Shown: positions 35,813-47,482, counted from the first letter of the stretch. The stretch: DNA of 64,000 nt from Myotis daubentonii (GCF_963259705.1 NC_081851.1:14296145-14360144), one strand, 5' to 3'. Translations and numbers: made by a program. The notes: generated from the letters alone by a model not told the origin.

Positions 35813-38437
35813 CATGAATATTTTTCTTTTTTAAAAAATATTTATTGTTTAGGCTATTATAGATTCCCCCCATTTCCCTCCTCCCTATTATCCCCATATA
35901 CTTGGTTCTCATCCCACCCCAGGCCTTTAACACCTTATTGTCTGTGTCCATAAGTAATGTATATGTGCATGTAAGATCTTTAGCTAATTTGTGCCCAACC
36001 ACTCTCCCTGCTTCCCTCTGAGATTCATCAGCCTGTTCCATATTTCTATGCCTCTGATTCTATTGTATTCACCAGTATATTCTGTTCATTAGATTTATTG
36101 CTCATTTATTTTGTTTCATAGATTCAATTGTTGATAGATATGTACTTATTGCCATTTTCATGTTCACATTTCTTCTTCTTCTTGAATACCCTTCAACATT
36201 TCATGTTCAGTAGTGATGAACTCCTTTAGCTTTTTCTTGTCTGTGAAGCTCTTTATCTTCCCTTCAATTCTAAATGATAGCTTTGCTGGTAGAATAATCT
36301 TGGTGGTAGGTCCTTGCTTTTCATCACTTTGAATATTTCTTGCAATCTCTTCTGGCCTGCAAAGTTTCTGTTGAGAAATCAGCTGACAGTCGTATGGGTG
36401 CTCCCTTGTAGGTAATTAATTAATTTTCTCTTGCTGCTTCTAAGATTCTCTCTTTGTCTTTAACCCTCGGTCTTCTAATTATGATGTGTCTTGCTATGAG
36501 CCTCTTTAGGTTCCTCTTGTTTGGGACTGTCTGTGCTTCCTGGACTTGTAAGACTATTTCTTTCACCAGGTAGTGGAAATTTTCTGTCATTATTTATTCA
36601 AATAGGTTTTCAATATCTTCCTCTCTCTCATCTCCTCCAGCATTCCCATAATGCGAATGTTGGTACGCTTGAAGTTGTCCCAGAGGCTCCTTACACTATC
36701 TTCATTTTTTTAGTTCTTTTGGCTTTTTGCTCTTCTGATTGGGTGTTCTTTGCTTCCTCATATTACAGGCTGTTGATTTGATTATCAGAATCATCTACTC
36801 TACTATTGCATCCTTATAAGTTATTCTTTATTTCGGTTAGTGTATGCTTAATTTCTGACTGGTCCTTTTTCATGTCTTTGACATTCTCACTAAGATCCTT
36901 GAAAGTCTCACTAAGTCCCTTGAAGCTCTCATTAAGATCCTTGAGTAACCTTAGAACCATTGTTTTGAATTCTGCATCCAGTAGTTTTCTTGCTTCCATT
37001 TCTTTCATGTGAGATGTTTCTTTGTCTCTGCATTTGGTTGCTTCCTTGTGTTTATTTCCATGTATTAGCTAGAACAGCTATGACTCCTGGAATTGGTAGA
37101 GTGGTCTTGTGTAATAGGTGTTCTGTAGGCCCAGTGGTTCAGTCTCCCTAGTCTGGGAACTCCAGGTATACCCCTGTGCAGCCTGTGTACACTCTCTTGT
37201 AGTTGAACCTTGATTGCTGCTGGTGTCACTGGCAGGAATTGACATCCAGACCAAATGGCTGTGAGGACAAGCCATGATTACAGTGGGAGAGCAGCTGTGC
37301 AGAAGATATCCCTATGGAACAAGACTTGCTTCAGTGGGGCTTTGGTGCTGAGTCTGCCCCTTGGGTGTGCCACTTGTGGATGTGTAGAGTTGTAATCTGG
37401 TATGGTCTGAAGCTGTCCACCAGGTGCACTGGCTCTAGGTTCTCCCAGGAGGTACAAAGTTAGCCACTGTCTGGGACTACCCAGTAGGGACTACAGAGAG
37501 GTCTGCAGATGGCTGCTACTTGTATTGGGCTTGTCAAGTGCCCAGGTGAGGCCCAGCTGTGTACCAAGGCAGGCTGGTGCTAGTGCCAGATCTTGGCTCT
37601 TTTATTGATAGGTTTGGGGCATGTTGACTCTACCTGATGATTGTTTGAAAGATTTTAGCAAAGTCTGATGCCTGAGCTAGGACAGGCCTTTCATATGGAA
37701 AAGGTGCTGCAAACAGCTTGGATGGGGCTGCAAACTGGATGGGGTAGGATCTCAGGGAATCACAAGGGTGGAGCAAACAGTGTGAGCTAGACTGATGGAA
37801 ATTCAGATATGACTATCAGTCAGCTCTGCCATGTGGGAGGTCCCAGCACAGAAACAGTGACCCCTGAGAGGACCCTTGTCTTGGAGAAATCCACCCCCTA
37901 GTTCCTGCTCAGAAGTCAGACAATCCAGTTCCTCCAGTATGTCCCTGGGCCCCCCAAAGCCACCCAGCACTGGAGCTCGAGGGATGGAGTTCGAGTAAGT
38001 TCATGTGCAGGCCCTTTAAGAGGAACACCTGAGTCTACAGCTGCCCCTGGGTCACTCAGCTACAATTCCCACTGGCTTTTAAAGACTGAAGCTACAGGGA
38101 CTTCTCTTCCCAGGTCTGGAACTCTGGGTTGGGGGACTGGTGTGAGGTTGGGACCCCTTGCTCCTCATGGCAGCCTCTGCAGCTGAGATATCCCTCTCAA
38201 TTAAAAAAACAGCACACATGAGTGTCAGATCAGCCCATTCAGCACCTCTGCCCATCCTACCAGTCTCAGTGTGCTTTCTTCTTTACTTCTCTAAAGAAGG
38301 ACTTCCATTCAGCCAGATTTCAGGCAATTCTGAATGATGGTTGTTTTGTATTTTAGTTGTAATTTTGATGTGGTTGTGGGGTGTGGCGAGTACTGGCGTT
38401 TACCTATGTATGCTGACATCTTGGTTCTCCATGAATA
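35813..38437 (-). mobile_element. Full-length HAL1 (half-L1) element with target duplication
   Basis: On the minus strand it begins GGAGAACCAAGATG (5' end at 38,430), the canonical L1-type 5' start. It continues through a ~1.4-kb 5' UTR, ORF1 (about 37,010 down to 36,200) and directly into the 3' UTR, ending in an A tail (T run at ~35,821-35,835). There is no ORF2, which defines HAL1 elements. CATGAATA flanks both sides (35,813-35,820 and 38,430-38,437, the first C shared with the element end), a target duplication of 7-8 bp. Element core 35,821-38,430, about 2.6 kb. Confidence 0.87.
36195..37010 (-). pseudogene. HAL1 ORF1p remnant (antisense)
   Basis: An open segment 36,814-37,008 on the minus strand encodes a coiled coil with ~7-residue periodicity (LNESFKGLSETFKDLSENVK), then KKDQSEIKHTLTEIK, typical of L1/HAL1 ORF1p. 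Downstream the equivalents of the RNA-binding domain (PEVTRREWQE-like and TETLQARR-like regions near 36,350) can be followed with frame breaks. The protein would be an RNA-binding chaperone. The copy is inactive. Confidence 0.8.
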
Positions 38438-38579
38438 CCATTTTTTATCTATCAGAGGCATCGGGTAATATTTCAAGATCAGTAAAGTTAGATAATACAC
38501 CAGGACTTGGAAAAGGCATTTCCATACATTGATGGTGGGAGTATGAGTCTGACTATCTTTAGAGGGCAACTAGGCAATA

Positions 38580-38614
38580 ACTTTCATTGATTTAGAGAGA
38601 AAGAGAAACATAAA
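38580..38614 (-). mobile_element. VES SINE fragment
   Basis: ATTGATTTAGAGAGAAAGAG resembles the A/G-rich 3' part of a bat VES SINE in antisense. It stops abruptly where the L1 fragment begins. Confidence 0.45.
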
Positions 38615-39061
38615 TGTGACAAAGAGAAAATCTTACAGGCGGCAAGAGAGAGACGGAAAGTCACATACAAAGGCTCTCCCATTCGATTATCAAATGATTT
38701 CTCAACAGAAACACATCAGGCCAGAAAAGAATGGACGGAAATTTACAAAGTGATGCAAAGCAAAGGACTGAATCCAAGAATACTCTATCCAGCAAGGGTA
38801 TCATTCAAAATTGAAGAGGAAATAAGAAGCTTCACAGACAAAAAAAGACTAAGGGAGTTTATCACCACCAAGCCAGCAATGCAAGAAATGCTAAAGGGAC
38901 TGGTGTAAAAAGAAGAAATAAAAAGCTCAGAAAGAAAACAGCCACACACAAAAAGAAATGGCTACAAACAAGTACCTTTCAATAATAACTTTAAAGGTAA
39001 ACGGACTAAATGCTCCAACCAAAAGATATCAAGTGGCTGAATGGATAAAAAAACATGACCC
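38615..39061 (+). mobile_element. L1 fragment: ORF1 C-terminus to ORF2 start
   Basis: Almost identical to 30,478-30,920 of the neighbouring L1, including the ORF1 stop, the A-rich spacer and the ORF2 ATG with NLNGLNAP-type sequence. It is missing both the L1 5' part and everything after the ORF2 start, with no A tail. Confidence 0.9.
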
Positions 39062-39439
39062 AGTGTATCCTTAATTGGCTCCCCAAACACAGCCTTAACT
39101 TTCAGTAGAGTTCATCCCTCAGATGGAGTCAGGCTGACTTCTTTGTCCCACAGACATGCTAATTTTTCCAGACCTAGTAGCTTCACCAAAGAGTTTTCCT
39201 CTTCAACCCTCCAGACCTAAAATGTTTCTTTCAGGCCTTTCCTTGGACAATACAGCATGTTTGTGGGCTCAAGCCTTCAAAGCACAATGGCATGTTTATA
39301 TTTTATCTTAGCCCTGGCAATGTTTTACTTTATAACCCAAAAAACTCATTTTTCTCTTTCCTTCTCCATTTTCCTTTCAATCCCACAATGAACGGAAAAG
39401 AGAGAAAAAAAAATAATTACATGGAGGGGGAAAAAAGAA
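39062..39439. other. Unassigned sequence
   Basis: Moderate-GC single-copy-looking DNA. No exon, RNA gene or repeat is recognised. Confidence 0.4.
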
Positions 39440-39625
39440 GGAACAAATCACATAGAGGAAGGAAGCAATCGGAGGGGGAGAAGGGAATGAACCAATCACA
39501 GGCAGGGGAAGAAGAGAAGGAACCAATCACATGGAGGGGGAGCAGAGAAGGAAGCCATCACATGCAGGGGAGAAGAGAAGGAACCAATCACATGCAAGGA
39601 GGGAAGAGAAGAAACCAACCCTACT
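39440..39625 (+). repeat. Minisatellite with repeated CCAATCACATG
   Basis: Imperfect ~35-40-bp purine-rich repeats of the form AGAAGGAACCAATCACATG followed by GAGGGGGAGAAGAG, about five copies, each with a CCAAT motif. Confidence 0.75.
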
Positions 39626-40689
39626 GTATGGGAGTGATTTACACCTCCCACTGGCCACAATGTGGTATGTTGGGCAGTTCTTTTACTAAAGGCAGCAAAA
39701 ATTAAATATTAAGTTAAAGTCTCCAAAGGTCAAGGTCACCATTATGCAAGGAAAGTTTTACTATAGGAACTGTGTGTTTGTTTTATTTGTGCGAATGTGA
39801 GCTGTAGGTCTATAATGGCTTTTAGTTCTATAATTACCTTTGTGATTTTAAATATATTAAGATGTCTGTTTCTGGGCACACACCAAATTTATGTAGTGTC
39901 TTTATACACTATCAGACTCTCTGCAATGAAAAATGAGAACATTTTTCTCTTACATTTTCTCACATATTCTGGTTCACATTTCCAAATTTGTCATAGGGAG
40001 GTAAAAATGTACTTCTCAAACATATAGAAAATGTAACTTCATTTTAAATAACTGAGCTCATTTTATCCTAGAGTCTCCATTTCTACTCAGTAGTAAAATA
40101 TAAAACTAAATGAAACAACAGTAAACAATGTTAATAAAATAAGACTTCCAATGCAAAATATCCAAATCCTGTTTCTCCCAAAGAATCTTACACATATTCA
40201 TTCTAGGTGTGGTCGGTCAATGCAATTTACCATAAAACAGTCTCTGTGCGGTATGGTTACCCACAAGGGGATTATCTGGGGTATATCACTTTGTTCCACC
40301 GCTGCAGCCATGGGTGAGGGAGGCACCAAGCTGGTCAATCCTACAAAACCACACAGTTGGGAAATTGTCAGAGGGAGGGGTATGTTTTTTCCAAAACATG
40401 TGACAATATTTGCCGATTGTCTTTTACCCTATCAATTTATAGCTCCTGCTGTGTGATAGGTGGTGAAACCTTTCAAAACCTGCTGGTTTCCCAGCCTGTC
40501 TGGAATTCAATCAAACCCTTGCCCTCCTTGCTCTCAGCCACAAGTCTTTGCAGTTCCTCCAAAATACCAGGCATGATGTGCTATCAGAGCGTTTTCACAC
40601 CCCGTTTTCTCTGAGGAGCACGTTTCCTATGATATTGACACCCTCTCTTTATTGAGCTCCTGCCTCCGGAGTCACCCAGGGCTTCAATA
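39626..40689. other. Unassigned sequence
   Basis: No confident gene or repeat. The open frames present (for example 40,151-40,456) show no recognisable domain, codon pattern or splice context. Confidence 0.4.
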
Positions 40690-40925
40690 ACTACCCTGTC
40701 TGAAATGGCACCTTCCTGTTCCCCCATCACTATGGTCTCCTTGCCCAGCTTTAGTTCTCTTCACCGCATGCATGCCTGTTGTTATTGGATATACTTATTC
40801 ATTGCCTGTCTCCTGTCCTGGAAAAGACATTCCATGAAGTCAAAGACATTATCTTATCCCTGTATCCCTTGTACCCAGAACAGTGTTCAGCACCCATTAG
40901 TCCCTCGATAAACTTGTTGAGCAAA
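40690..40925 (+). mobile_element. L2 LINE 3'-end fragment
   Basis: The order CTTATCCCTGTATCCCTTG, CCCAGAACAGTGTTCAGCAC, CGATAAACTTGTTGAGC parallels the L2 3' end (TATCCCTAGCACCTAGCACA...CAATAAATGTTTGTTGA). Old and diverged. Confidence 0.6.
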
Positions 40926-41362
40926 CTGGATATCCCAGGCATGAGTGAGCTCTCCTTTCCCCAAGGAGCTGCTGCATGTTTTATCTGCACTCATTTGGCA
41001 GGAAGTGCTGCCGTGGATGACTGCATGCCTTGTGTCTGCTTCAGGCTGCCAGTCAATGGCAGATGCCTCAAGAACAGGGCCTGTGCTCTATGCTCTTCCG
41101 AAGCGCACAGTTCTCTACCCAGTGAAGAGTCAAATGTGTGTTTATTGTTGTGTAGTGACTTTGGTTTCCTTCTCCTTCCTATGTCAGCATTTCTCAAAGA
41201 AGGTTTACTAACCTCCAACCAAATTGTCGTCTCAAGATTGGTACGTTGAAGACTGCTCGCATACAATAGTCATGTGAGAGGGCTCTCTCGAGAGAAACAA
41301 GAGGGAACTGTGGAGTCAAATTCCAGTGTGCTGGACCTCTGTTCTATTCGGGGCGTGGCACG
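40926..41362. other. Unassigned sequence
   Basis: No feature recognised apart from possible continuation of old LINE/SINE material. Confidence 0.35.
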
Positions 41363-42016
41363 TCAGTTGTTCTCAACTGTGTGTGATCCACGACCCCTTT
41401 TAGCAGGTCTAAGAGTATTATTCTCATAATAATACTAAATTGCATGTAAATTTTCAGTGTATTGATATTTGCCTTTATGTTGCAAAAGCAATGGGTTAAA
41501 ACTGCTGGTGTCTTAGTGCCAATCACAGCAATAGAATCCAGCTACACTAGAGGTCACTGGGAAAAGCATTCATGCAATTGACTCACAAACTCAAGGAGCA
41601 GCTTTTTCTCACAGAACACCATTTTTACTGACAGACAAGCTATGGTTATTCAAAGTTGGGCATCTGGCAGACATTTTCTAAAAAACAAAGTGAGCCTGTC
41701 ATTTCAAGAAAAAAAAGTCAAAGTATTTGCCACCAATCATAACATTCAAGCTTTAAAGTGAAAATTAGAAGTTTGGAAAACTTGAATAGCTTCCCAGTAC
41801 TTACAGATTTTTCTGATGAGATCAGTGGTGGTACTAACAAATAGGACTTTTTGATACTGTAAAATGAAATGAATTAGTGTTTGGAAGATCTGTGTAACTC
41901 AGTGAACCAATATTTTCCAAATGACCAATGCATGATGCTGCAAAAAGTAGGCATGGCTGAAAGATCTGGTCAAAATTCAAAACAGACCAGTGATTGTAAT
42001 GTCACAGAATATGATA
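41363..42016 (+). pseudogene. hAT (Charlie-superfamily) transposon remnant with transposase pseudogene
   Basis: It begins CAGTTGTTCTCAACTGTG followed by a GATCCACGACCCC-like segment, close to the hAT terminal consensus CAGTGGTTCTCAACCTGTGG. Inside, plus-strand reading gives TDKLWLFKVGHLADIF (~41,628-41,678), then KLEVWKT (~41,765) and NDQCMMLQK...NVTEY (~41,920-42,013). These are landmarks of the C-terminal half of hAT transposases related to host genes such as ZBED5, FAM200 and SCAND3. Several stops and frameshifts are present. The element is cut at 42,017 by a Helitron, and no 3' end was found beyond it. Confidence 0.75.
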
Positions 42017-42475
42017 CTAGAGGCCCAGTGCATGAATTTGTGCATGGGTAGGGTCCCTCTGGGTGGCCTTCAGGAATCAGGCTGAAACCCCAACTCCAAT
42101 GCTGCCTGCAGCTCCTACCTGCTGCTCAGACTCATCCTGGCCCTACTGTGCCTGCTGCAGGCTAGTGCCCAATCAGTCCCAACTGGGAGAGGCTCCTGCT
42201 GCCACAGCAGCACTCACCAGCCATGACCCCTGCATCTGGTGCCCTCCCAAGTGGGGTGGCCTGCAGGATCGGGCTGAAACCAGCTCTCTGACATCCCCTG
42301 AGGGGTCCTGGATTTTGAGAGGTTGTAGGCCAGGCTGAGGGACTCTAGTGGTGCACAACTGGGCCAGAGAGGGACCGGAGGAGGGCTCCAGGGCATGTCC
42401 AGCCCATCTCGCTCAGTCCCGATCAGCTGGACCCCAGCAGCAAGCTAACCTACGGGTTGAAGCATCTGCCCCAAA
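42017..42475 (-). mobile_element. Helitron (HeliBat type), 5'-truncated
   Basis: Plus strand begins CTAGAGGCCCAGTGCATG with a hairpin partner (GTGCATGAATTTGTGCAT), the reverse complement of a HeliBat 3' end. A precedes the CTAG. The interior has AGCAAGCTAACCTAC as in other copies here. Similarity stops at ~42,475, so the Helitron 5' end is missing. Confidence 0.8.
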
Positions 42476-42479
42476 GCCA

Positions 42480-44085
42480 TTTCCAGTGGTGTTTTCATAC
42501 AAATGACCTCTCTTGCCAAATACTTCTGACTTGCCTAAAGTCTCTCAAACAAGCAGTATCTGGCCTTTGTGTACCTTGTACCTTTTTCTGGTGTACCCAG
42601 TACTAGTTGCATCTAGCCTTGGTTTGCAGCTTGGCTTCCCCTGAACACCTCCAAGCCCAGTCATCTGCAGATTGCTCTGTAGCTAGTGACAGGTGGTCTC
42701 AGGCAGAGCACAGGTGGTGGCTGACCTTGCATATCCAGGGAGGCCCCTGAGCCAGGGCACTCAATGGAAAACTTCAGAACATGCTGGATTACGAGTCTAC
42801 CACCTTCACCAGCAACACACTCAAGGGGCAGACTCAGTGGGAACCAAAGCTCCACTGAAGTAAGTCCTGCTCTGTAGGGTAGGGCCTACACAGCAGCTCT
42901 TTCTTGCAGCTGATCCTTGCAGCAATGGGCCTGGGGGATCAATCGCGCTCAGTGATGTGCCAACATCAATCAAGGCTTAATTACAACAGGTCAGTACACA
43001 CTGCCCACACAAGGGGCATACCTGCAGCACCTAGCTCAGGTGACTGAGGAGGCTGTACCACTGGGTCCTACATGACACCTACTACAGAGGCCACTCTATC
43101 AAGTCTGGAAGATGTAGCAGCTCTACCCAATCATAGAAACAAACACAGAGAAGCAGCCAAAATGAGGAGACAAAGAAACAGGTCCCAAATGAAAGAACAG
43201 GAGAAATCACCAGAAAAAAAAGGCTAAGTGAAACGGAGACAAGCAAAGTACCAGATATAGAGCTAAAAACAATGGCCACAGTAATGCTTAAAGAACTTAG
43301 TGAAAATTTCAAGAGCATAAAAACACACACAGGGACCATAATAAAGAACCAATCAGAAATGAAGGATACACTAATTGAAATGAAGAATAAACTAGAGGCA
43401 ATCAACTGTAGAGTAGCTGAAGCAAAGAATCAAATCAGCAATTTGGAATATAAGGAAGCAAAAAAAAAATACCTTAATCAGAATAACAAAAATAAAAAAT
43501 AATCCACAAAAATGAGGATAGTGTCAGGAGCCTCTGGGACAATTTCAAGCATATCAGCATCTGGGGGTTCCAGGAGAGAGAGAGAACAAGAATTAGAAAA
43601 CTTATTTAAAAAAAACAATGACAGAAAACTTTCCTAACCTGATGAAGTAAATAGATATACAAGTCCAGGAAGTGCAGAATGTCCCAAACAAGATGAACCC
43701 CAAGAGGCCCACACCAAAACACAACATGATGAAAACTCTAAAGGTTAAAGACAAAGAGAGAATCTTAAAAGCAGCAAGAGAAAAGCAATTGGTTACCTAC
43801 AAGGGAGCCCCCATAAGACTGTCAGCTGATTTCTCAGCAGAAACTTTGTAGGCCAGAAGGGATTGGCAAGAAATATTCAAAGTGATGAAAAGCAAGTACC
43901 TACAACCAAGATTACTTTAACCAATAAAGCTATTATTTAGAATCAAAAGACAGATAAAAAGCTTCTGAGACAAGAAAAGACTAAAAGAGTTCATCACCAC
44001 CAAACCAGTACTTTAAGAAATATTAAAGGGTCTTCTTTAAGAAGAAGAAGTAAAAGATAAAAAACATGAATAATAAAGAGCCATA
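42480..44085 (+). mobile_element. HAL1 copy 2 (5'-truncated)
   Basis: Collinear with the antisense HAL1 and with 57.7-59.9 kb: 5' UTR phrases (TCTCAAACAAGCAG, CATCTGCAGATTGCTCTGTAG, GCAACACACTCAAGG), then ORF1 from about 43,150. The open segment 43,272-43,502 encodes the coiled coil (SENFKSIKTHTGTIIKNQSE). Downstream come NVPNKMNPKRPTPK- and SADFSAET-type landmarks with frame breaks. It runs into an L1-like tail fragment after ~44,085. Confidence 0.82.
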
Positions 44086-44246
44086 ACAAACAATGAAATT
44101 TTACCATTTACAACAGCACGGAGGGACCTAGAGTATACTATGATAAGCAAAATAAGTCAGCCAAAGAAAGACAAATATCATATGATTCCACTTATCTGTT
44201 GAATCTAAAGAACAATATAAATGGGGATACTAAACAAACAAAGAGA
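44086..44246 (+). mobile_element. L1 ORF2 3'-end fragment
   Basis: The order CCATTTACAACAGCACGGAG, ATAAGCAAAATAAGTCAG, CATATGATTCCACTTAT is the standard end of L1 ORF2. No clear A tail. Confidence 0.75.
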
Positions 44247-44949
44247 GGAGAAACCAAGATGGTGGCATAGGTAAACACTACCTCCCACAACAACTTCAAA
44301 AATACAACTAAAAGACGGAATGGACATCATCCAGAACCACAGGAAGGCTGGCCGAGTGGAAATTCTACAACTAAAAGGAAAGAGAAAAGCATACCGAGAC
44401 CCAGAGGAGCTTCGGTGTGGAAGTAAAGTACAGAGATAAGGAGGCGCACGCGGAGAGGGCTGACGGCTGAGGACACGGTTGTCTTTTTCAATTGGTAGGG
44501 AGTCTCAAGCTCTGAGCTCCAGTTCCGGGTGAGTCTCTGGGGACCCAGACTCATACGGGAGAAATTGGACTGTCTGGCATCAGTCGGAACTCGAGACCCT
44601 CTAGGTTATGAAAAAGGACCAACTAGAAATTAAGCATACACTGACTGAAATAAAGGATATTATACAGAGTCCCAACACCAGACTAGAGGATCACAAGAAT
44701 CAAGTCAAAGATTTGAAATACGAAGAAGCAAAGAACACCCAACCGGAAAAGCAAAATGAAAAAAGAACCCAAAAATATGAAGATAGTGTAAGGAGCCTCT
44801 GTGGCAGCTTCAAGCATACCAACATCCGAATTATAGGGGTACCAGAAGAAGAGAGAGAGCAAGATATTGAAAACCTATTTGAAGAAATAATGACAGAAAA
44901 CTTCCCCTACCTGCTGAAAGAAATAGACTTACAAATCCAGGAAACCTAA
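44247..44949 (+). mobile_element. L1 5' fragment: 5' end joined to mid-ORF1
   Basis: Starts with the intact L1 beginning GGAGAAACCAAGATGG (44,247), continues ~360 bp of 5' UTR, then jumps into mid ORF1. The open segment 44,608-44,949 contains KKDQLEIKHTLTEIK and NIRIIGVPEEE, ending DLQIQET. It is truncated at ~44,949 without an A tail. The 5' UTR to mid-ORF1 join indicates an internal deletion. Confidence 0.8.
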
Positions 44950-45364
44950 GGTTGGGGGTGATGGGGAGGTAGCCAAGACTGAACTAAGTCTTCCAGGCAG
45001 GGCTGCAGGTGTCTGAAGAGAGCTTTTAACAAGAAGGAACGAGCAGCACTGGGAAGGCTGGATGCTTCTGCAGTCAGGTCTCTGCAGAGAGGCGTCTACC
45101 CTGTTGCGTTTACACTGGGCCTTGGTCCAGCAGCCTCAGAAGCCCAATCCCTCAGTTCTGGGGTTCCTCAGATCTAGATGTGACACCAGCCCACCCTGAC
45201 CAGGCTCACAGGAAAGCGGTCTAATGTCAGAATGCTAACTATTGGCAGATTTAAATACAAATGCCAAGCCACCTGAGTGATTGCCATGGCCTCAGTAGTG
45301 CATTCTCCCAAAAGGCAAACTATAAGCCAAATCTAATGACCAGGACGTTGCTCAGTGATCTTGC
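44950..45364. other. Unassigned sequence
   Basis: No recognised gene or repeat. Confidence 0.35.
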
Positions 45365-45605
45365 AATAAGCCTGTACTGCCAGCTTAACAAAATCATAGT
45401 GACAGCAGGAGCTTCCAGGAGGCCTGCTCTGGGCCAGGCCCTGCGGAAAGCTCTTCACCTGTGTTCTATCTTCTAAAGTCACTGACATCACTTCTACATG
45501 CCCAGCATCTTGAGAACCTGGGCTCCATGTGTCCTTCCTGGTGGAATATCCCTAGTGCCCAGCATCGTGGTGAGAACAATAAAGATGCTGTTGAATGAAA
45601 TGAGT
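45365..45605 (+). mobile_element. Old MIR/L2-like fragments
   Basis: A MIR-like core (CTCTGGGCCAGGCCCTGCGG, AAGCTCTTCACCTGTG; ~45,370-45,470) is followed by an L2-like 3' end (AATATCCCTAGTGCCCAGCA, AATAAAGATGCTGTTGAATG; ~45,535-45,603). Confidence 0.5.
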
Positions 45606-46301
45606 AAGTGGATATGCTCCTGAGTGGAAATGAAAAGAGGAGACACAGTCTGTCTTTGCTGTGGAGAGCGCCACGTCCCTCCTCCAACTCTGCTAACTAA
45701 CGTGGTTTCTCTTGTAAGGTGGCTATTCTTTTTTCTATGGACCCTGGAGCACTAGTGTGTAACACTTTTCAAAAGCTACCAGAGACCCCCCAGCTCACCA
45801 CTGATTAAGCACATTCCATACTACTCCTCCTACTAATTATTGCAACAGCTACAACAAACTGCATGAAACTTGCAGTGCAACAGAAGACAGAGAGGTGTGG
45901 AAGCTGGAAACTACGAGTGAGCTCTGATGACTTCCCTGAGTTCTGGTATTTTAATTTCCTTACATAACCTGTCCTTGGGCTCTTGATCAGCTTACAATCC
46001 AGAACTGCCCACAGACGCAGACCAAGACCTTGCTCCTTCTAGCCAAAGTGTCAGGAAAATAGTGAACAAGCAGGACAGAAGCATTGTCACCATGCTGGTC
46101 CCACTCCAGGCAACACTGCAAAATAGCCATGCACTCAGTGGTCTCCTTCCTCCTGGAGAGCTCTGGTATGGAGCCCTTTGCACTGTGAGAACCAAGTAGG
46201 CCTCCCCTCCCCAATAGAGACCAGGCCAGGCCTGCTCTGCAGAAACTTTGCAGGGGGAGGAGGGCCACTGAGGGGGGCCACTGAGCAACAAGGTTGCCTG
46301 A
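45606..46301. other. Unassigned sequence
   Basis: Non-repetitive-looking DNA. The minus-strand open frames over 45,987-46,651 give no recognisable protein. Confidence 0.35.
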
Positions 46302-46377
46302 TTTCCCCTAACCACCTCTGCCGGCCTGATCACCCCTAACTGTCTCTGCCTCACCCCGCAGCTGCACCAGGCCTCTA
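46302..46377 (+). mobile_element. Helitron 3'-terminal fragment
   Basis: Ends GCACCAGGCCTCTAG followed by T, the HeliBat 3' terminus. The 70 bp upstream (CCTAACCACCTCTGCC...CTGATCACCCCTAACTG) is the reverse complement of the interior of the Helitron at 48,005-48,070. The ~45 bp after its CTAG is repeated after the CTAG at 48,235. Confidence 0.65.
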
Positions 46378-46422
46378 GTATTAAGTAAAAGCATTGTTTA
46401 CTAGAAGAAACAACACAAACAA
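46378..46422 (+). repeat. Duplicated Helitron 3' flank, copy 1
   Basis: AGTAAAAGCATTGTTTACTAG and the following AGAAACAACACAAACAACC match 48,236-48,281 with only one or two differences. Confidence 0.85.
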
Positions 46423-47099
46423 CCTTGTGGCCCCAACCCCCCTCCTCCTCAGGCACTGCAGCTTCACAGATGTGGACAGAAAGCCCTGCTTGCAGTGCCA
46501 GGAGGCAGCCTCCTGCCTTGGTGTGCAGCAGCTGCGCAGGGGCAGGAGCACTGGTTTCCATCCTTGTTCTGCAATAAGGCAGTGTTCCTCTCCCCTTCCC
46601 TACAGCACTACATCCCACCCCCACCCTGCAGTAGCAAGGTAGTAACTCCACTGTCCCAACTAGGAGTGAGGGGAGGAAACAGAGAAATGGAGTTTCTAAG
46701 CATGCAAATGAAATCCTGGGCAGGCCTCAGCAACCCACGTGAGAAATGGACCAGCAGGGGCACAGCAAAAGACCTGAGAACTAAACACTCCTCTGGAACA
46801 CCATTCAGGTCTTGGATTGGCCTCCAGGTTGCACAGAAGTTGAGGCACAACCTCATGATGGGAAACAGACAAAAAATAGGCCCAAGAAATACTGCTGTCC
46901 CTGAATAGCAAAGAACCAGGAAAGGGACAGCCTAACAAGAGAGAAACCTTTGAGACAATAACCAACCTACTCCAGACAAACACCATGGAGAAGCCTGGGC
47001 CCCCCCTCAGCCCTGTCAGCAAAGCCCATGGGCGCCCAGACTCCATGCTCACCAGGCTGTAAATGAGGCACCAGCGTGAGGGAAAGCAATTATGAATGG
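46423..47099. other. Unassigned sequence
   Basis: No recognised gene or repeat family. Open frames here lack domain or splice support. Confidence 0.35.
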
Positions 47100-47267
47100 T
47101 AAGGAAGCATTCAGAACTCTCACTGTGAAAAGCCAAGAGGAAGGGGAGATGTTGTAAACTGGTACAACCTACACTTTGGAAAACTATTTGGCACTACACG
47201 GCCAAGGTGATATGCATATATTCCAGAGGTTAGGGGACATAAATAGAATTTTTAAATGTTGTTTACT
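47100..47267 (+). mobile_element. Old L1 (L1M) ORF2 fragment, 5' piece
   Basis: GGTACAACCTACACTTTGGA and AAACTATTTGGCACTACACG match ancient L1 ORF2 3' sequence. It is split from 48,236 onward by a VES SINE and a Helitron. Confidence 0.6.
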
Positions 47268-47482
47268 GGCCCTCGCCAGGTGGCTCAGTTGGTTGGAGTG
47301 TCATCCCATACACCGTTTGTGGTTCAATTCCTAGTCAGGGCACATACCTAGATTTCAGGTTTGATCCCTGGTCAGGGTGTGTATGGGAAGCAACCAATCA
47401 ATGTTTCTCTCTCACATCTGTGTTTCTCTTTCCCTCCCTTTCTGTCTAAAAATCAATAAACATATCCTCTTTAAAAATAACT
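47268..47482 (+). mobile_element. VES SINE (tRNA-derived, bat)
   Basis: GGCCCTCGCCAGGTGGCTCA followed by GTTGGTTGGAG forms the tRNA-like A-box region. GGTTCAATTCCTAGTC is B-box-like. The element ends AATCAATAAACATATCC, the normal VES tail. Confidence 0.88.

Noticed and set aside
45992..46651. 219-codon minus-strand frame
   Set aside because: It runs across a Helitron 3' end and duplicated flank, so it is a chance frame.
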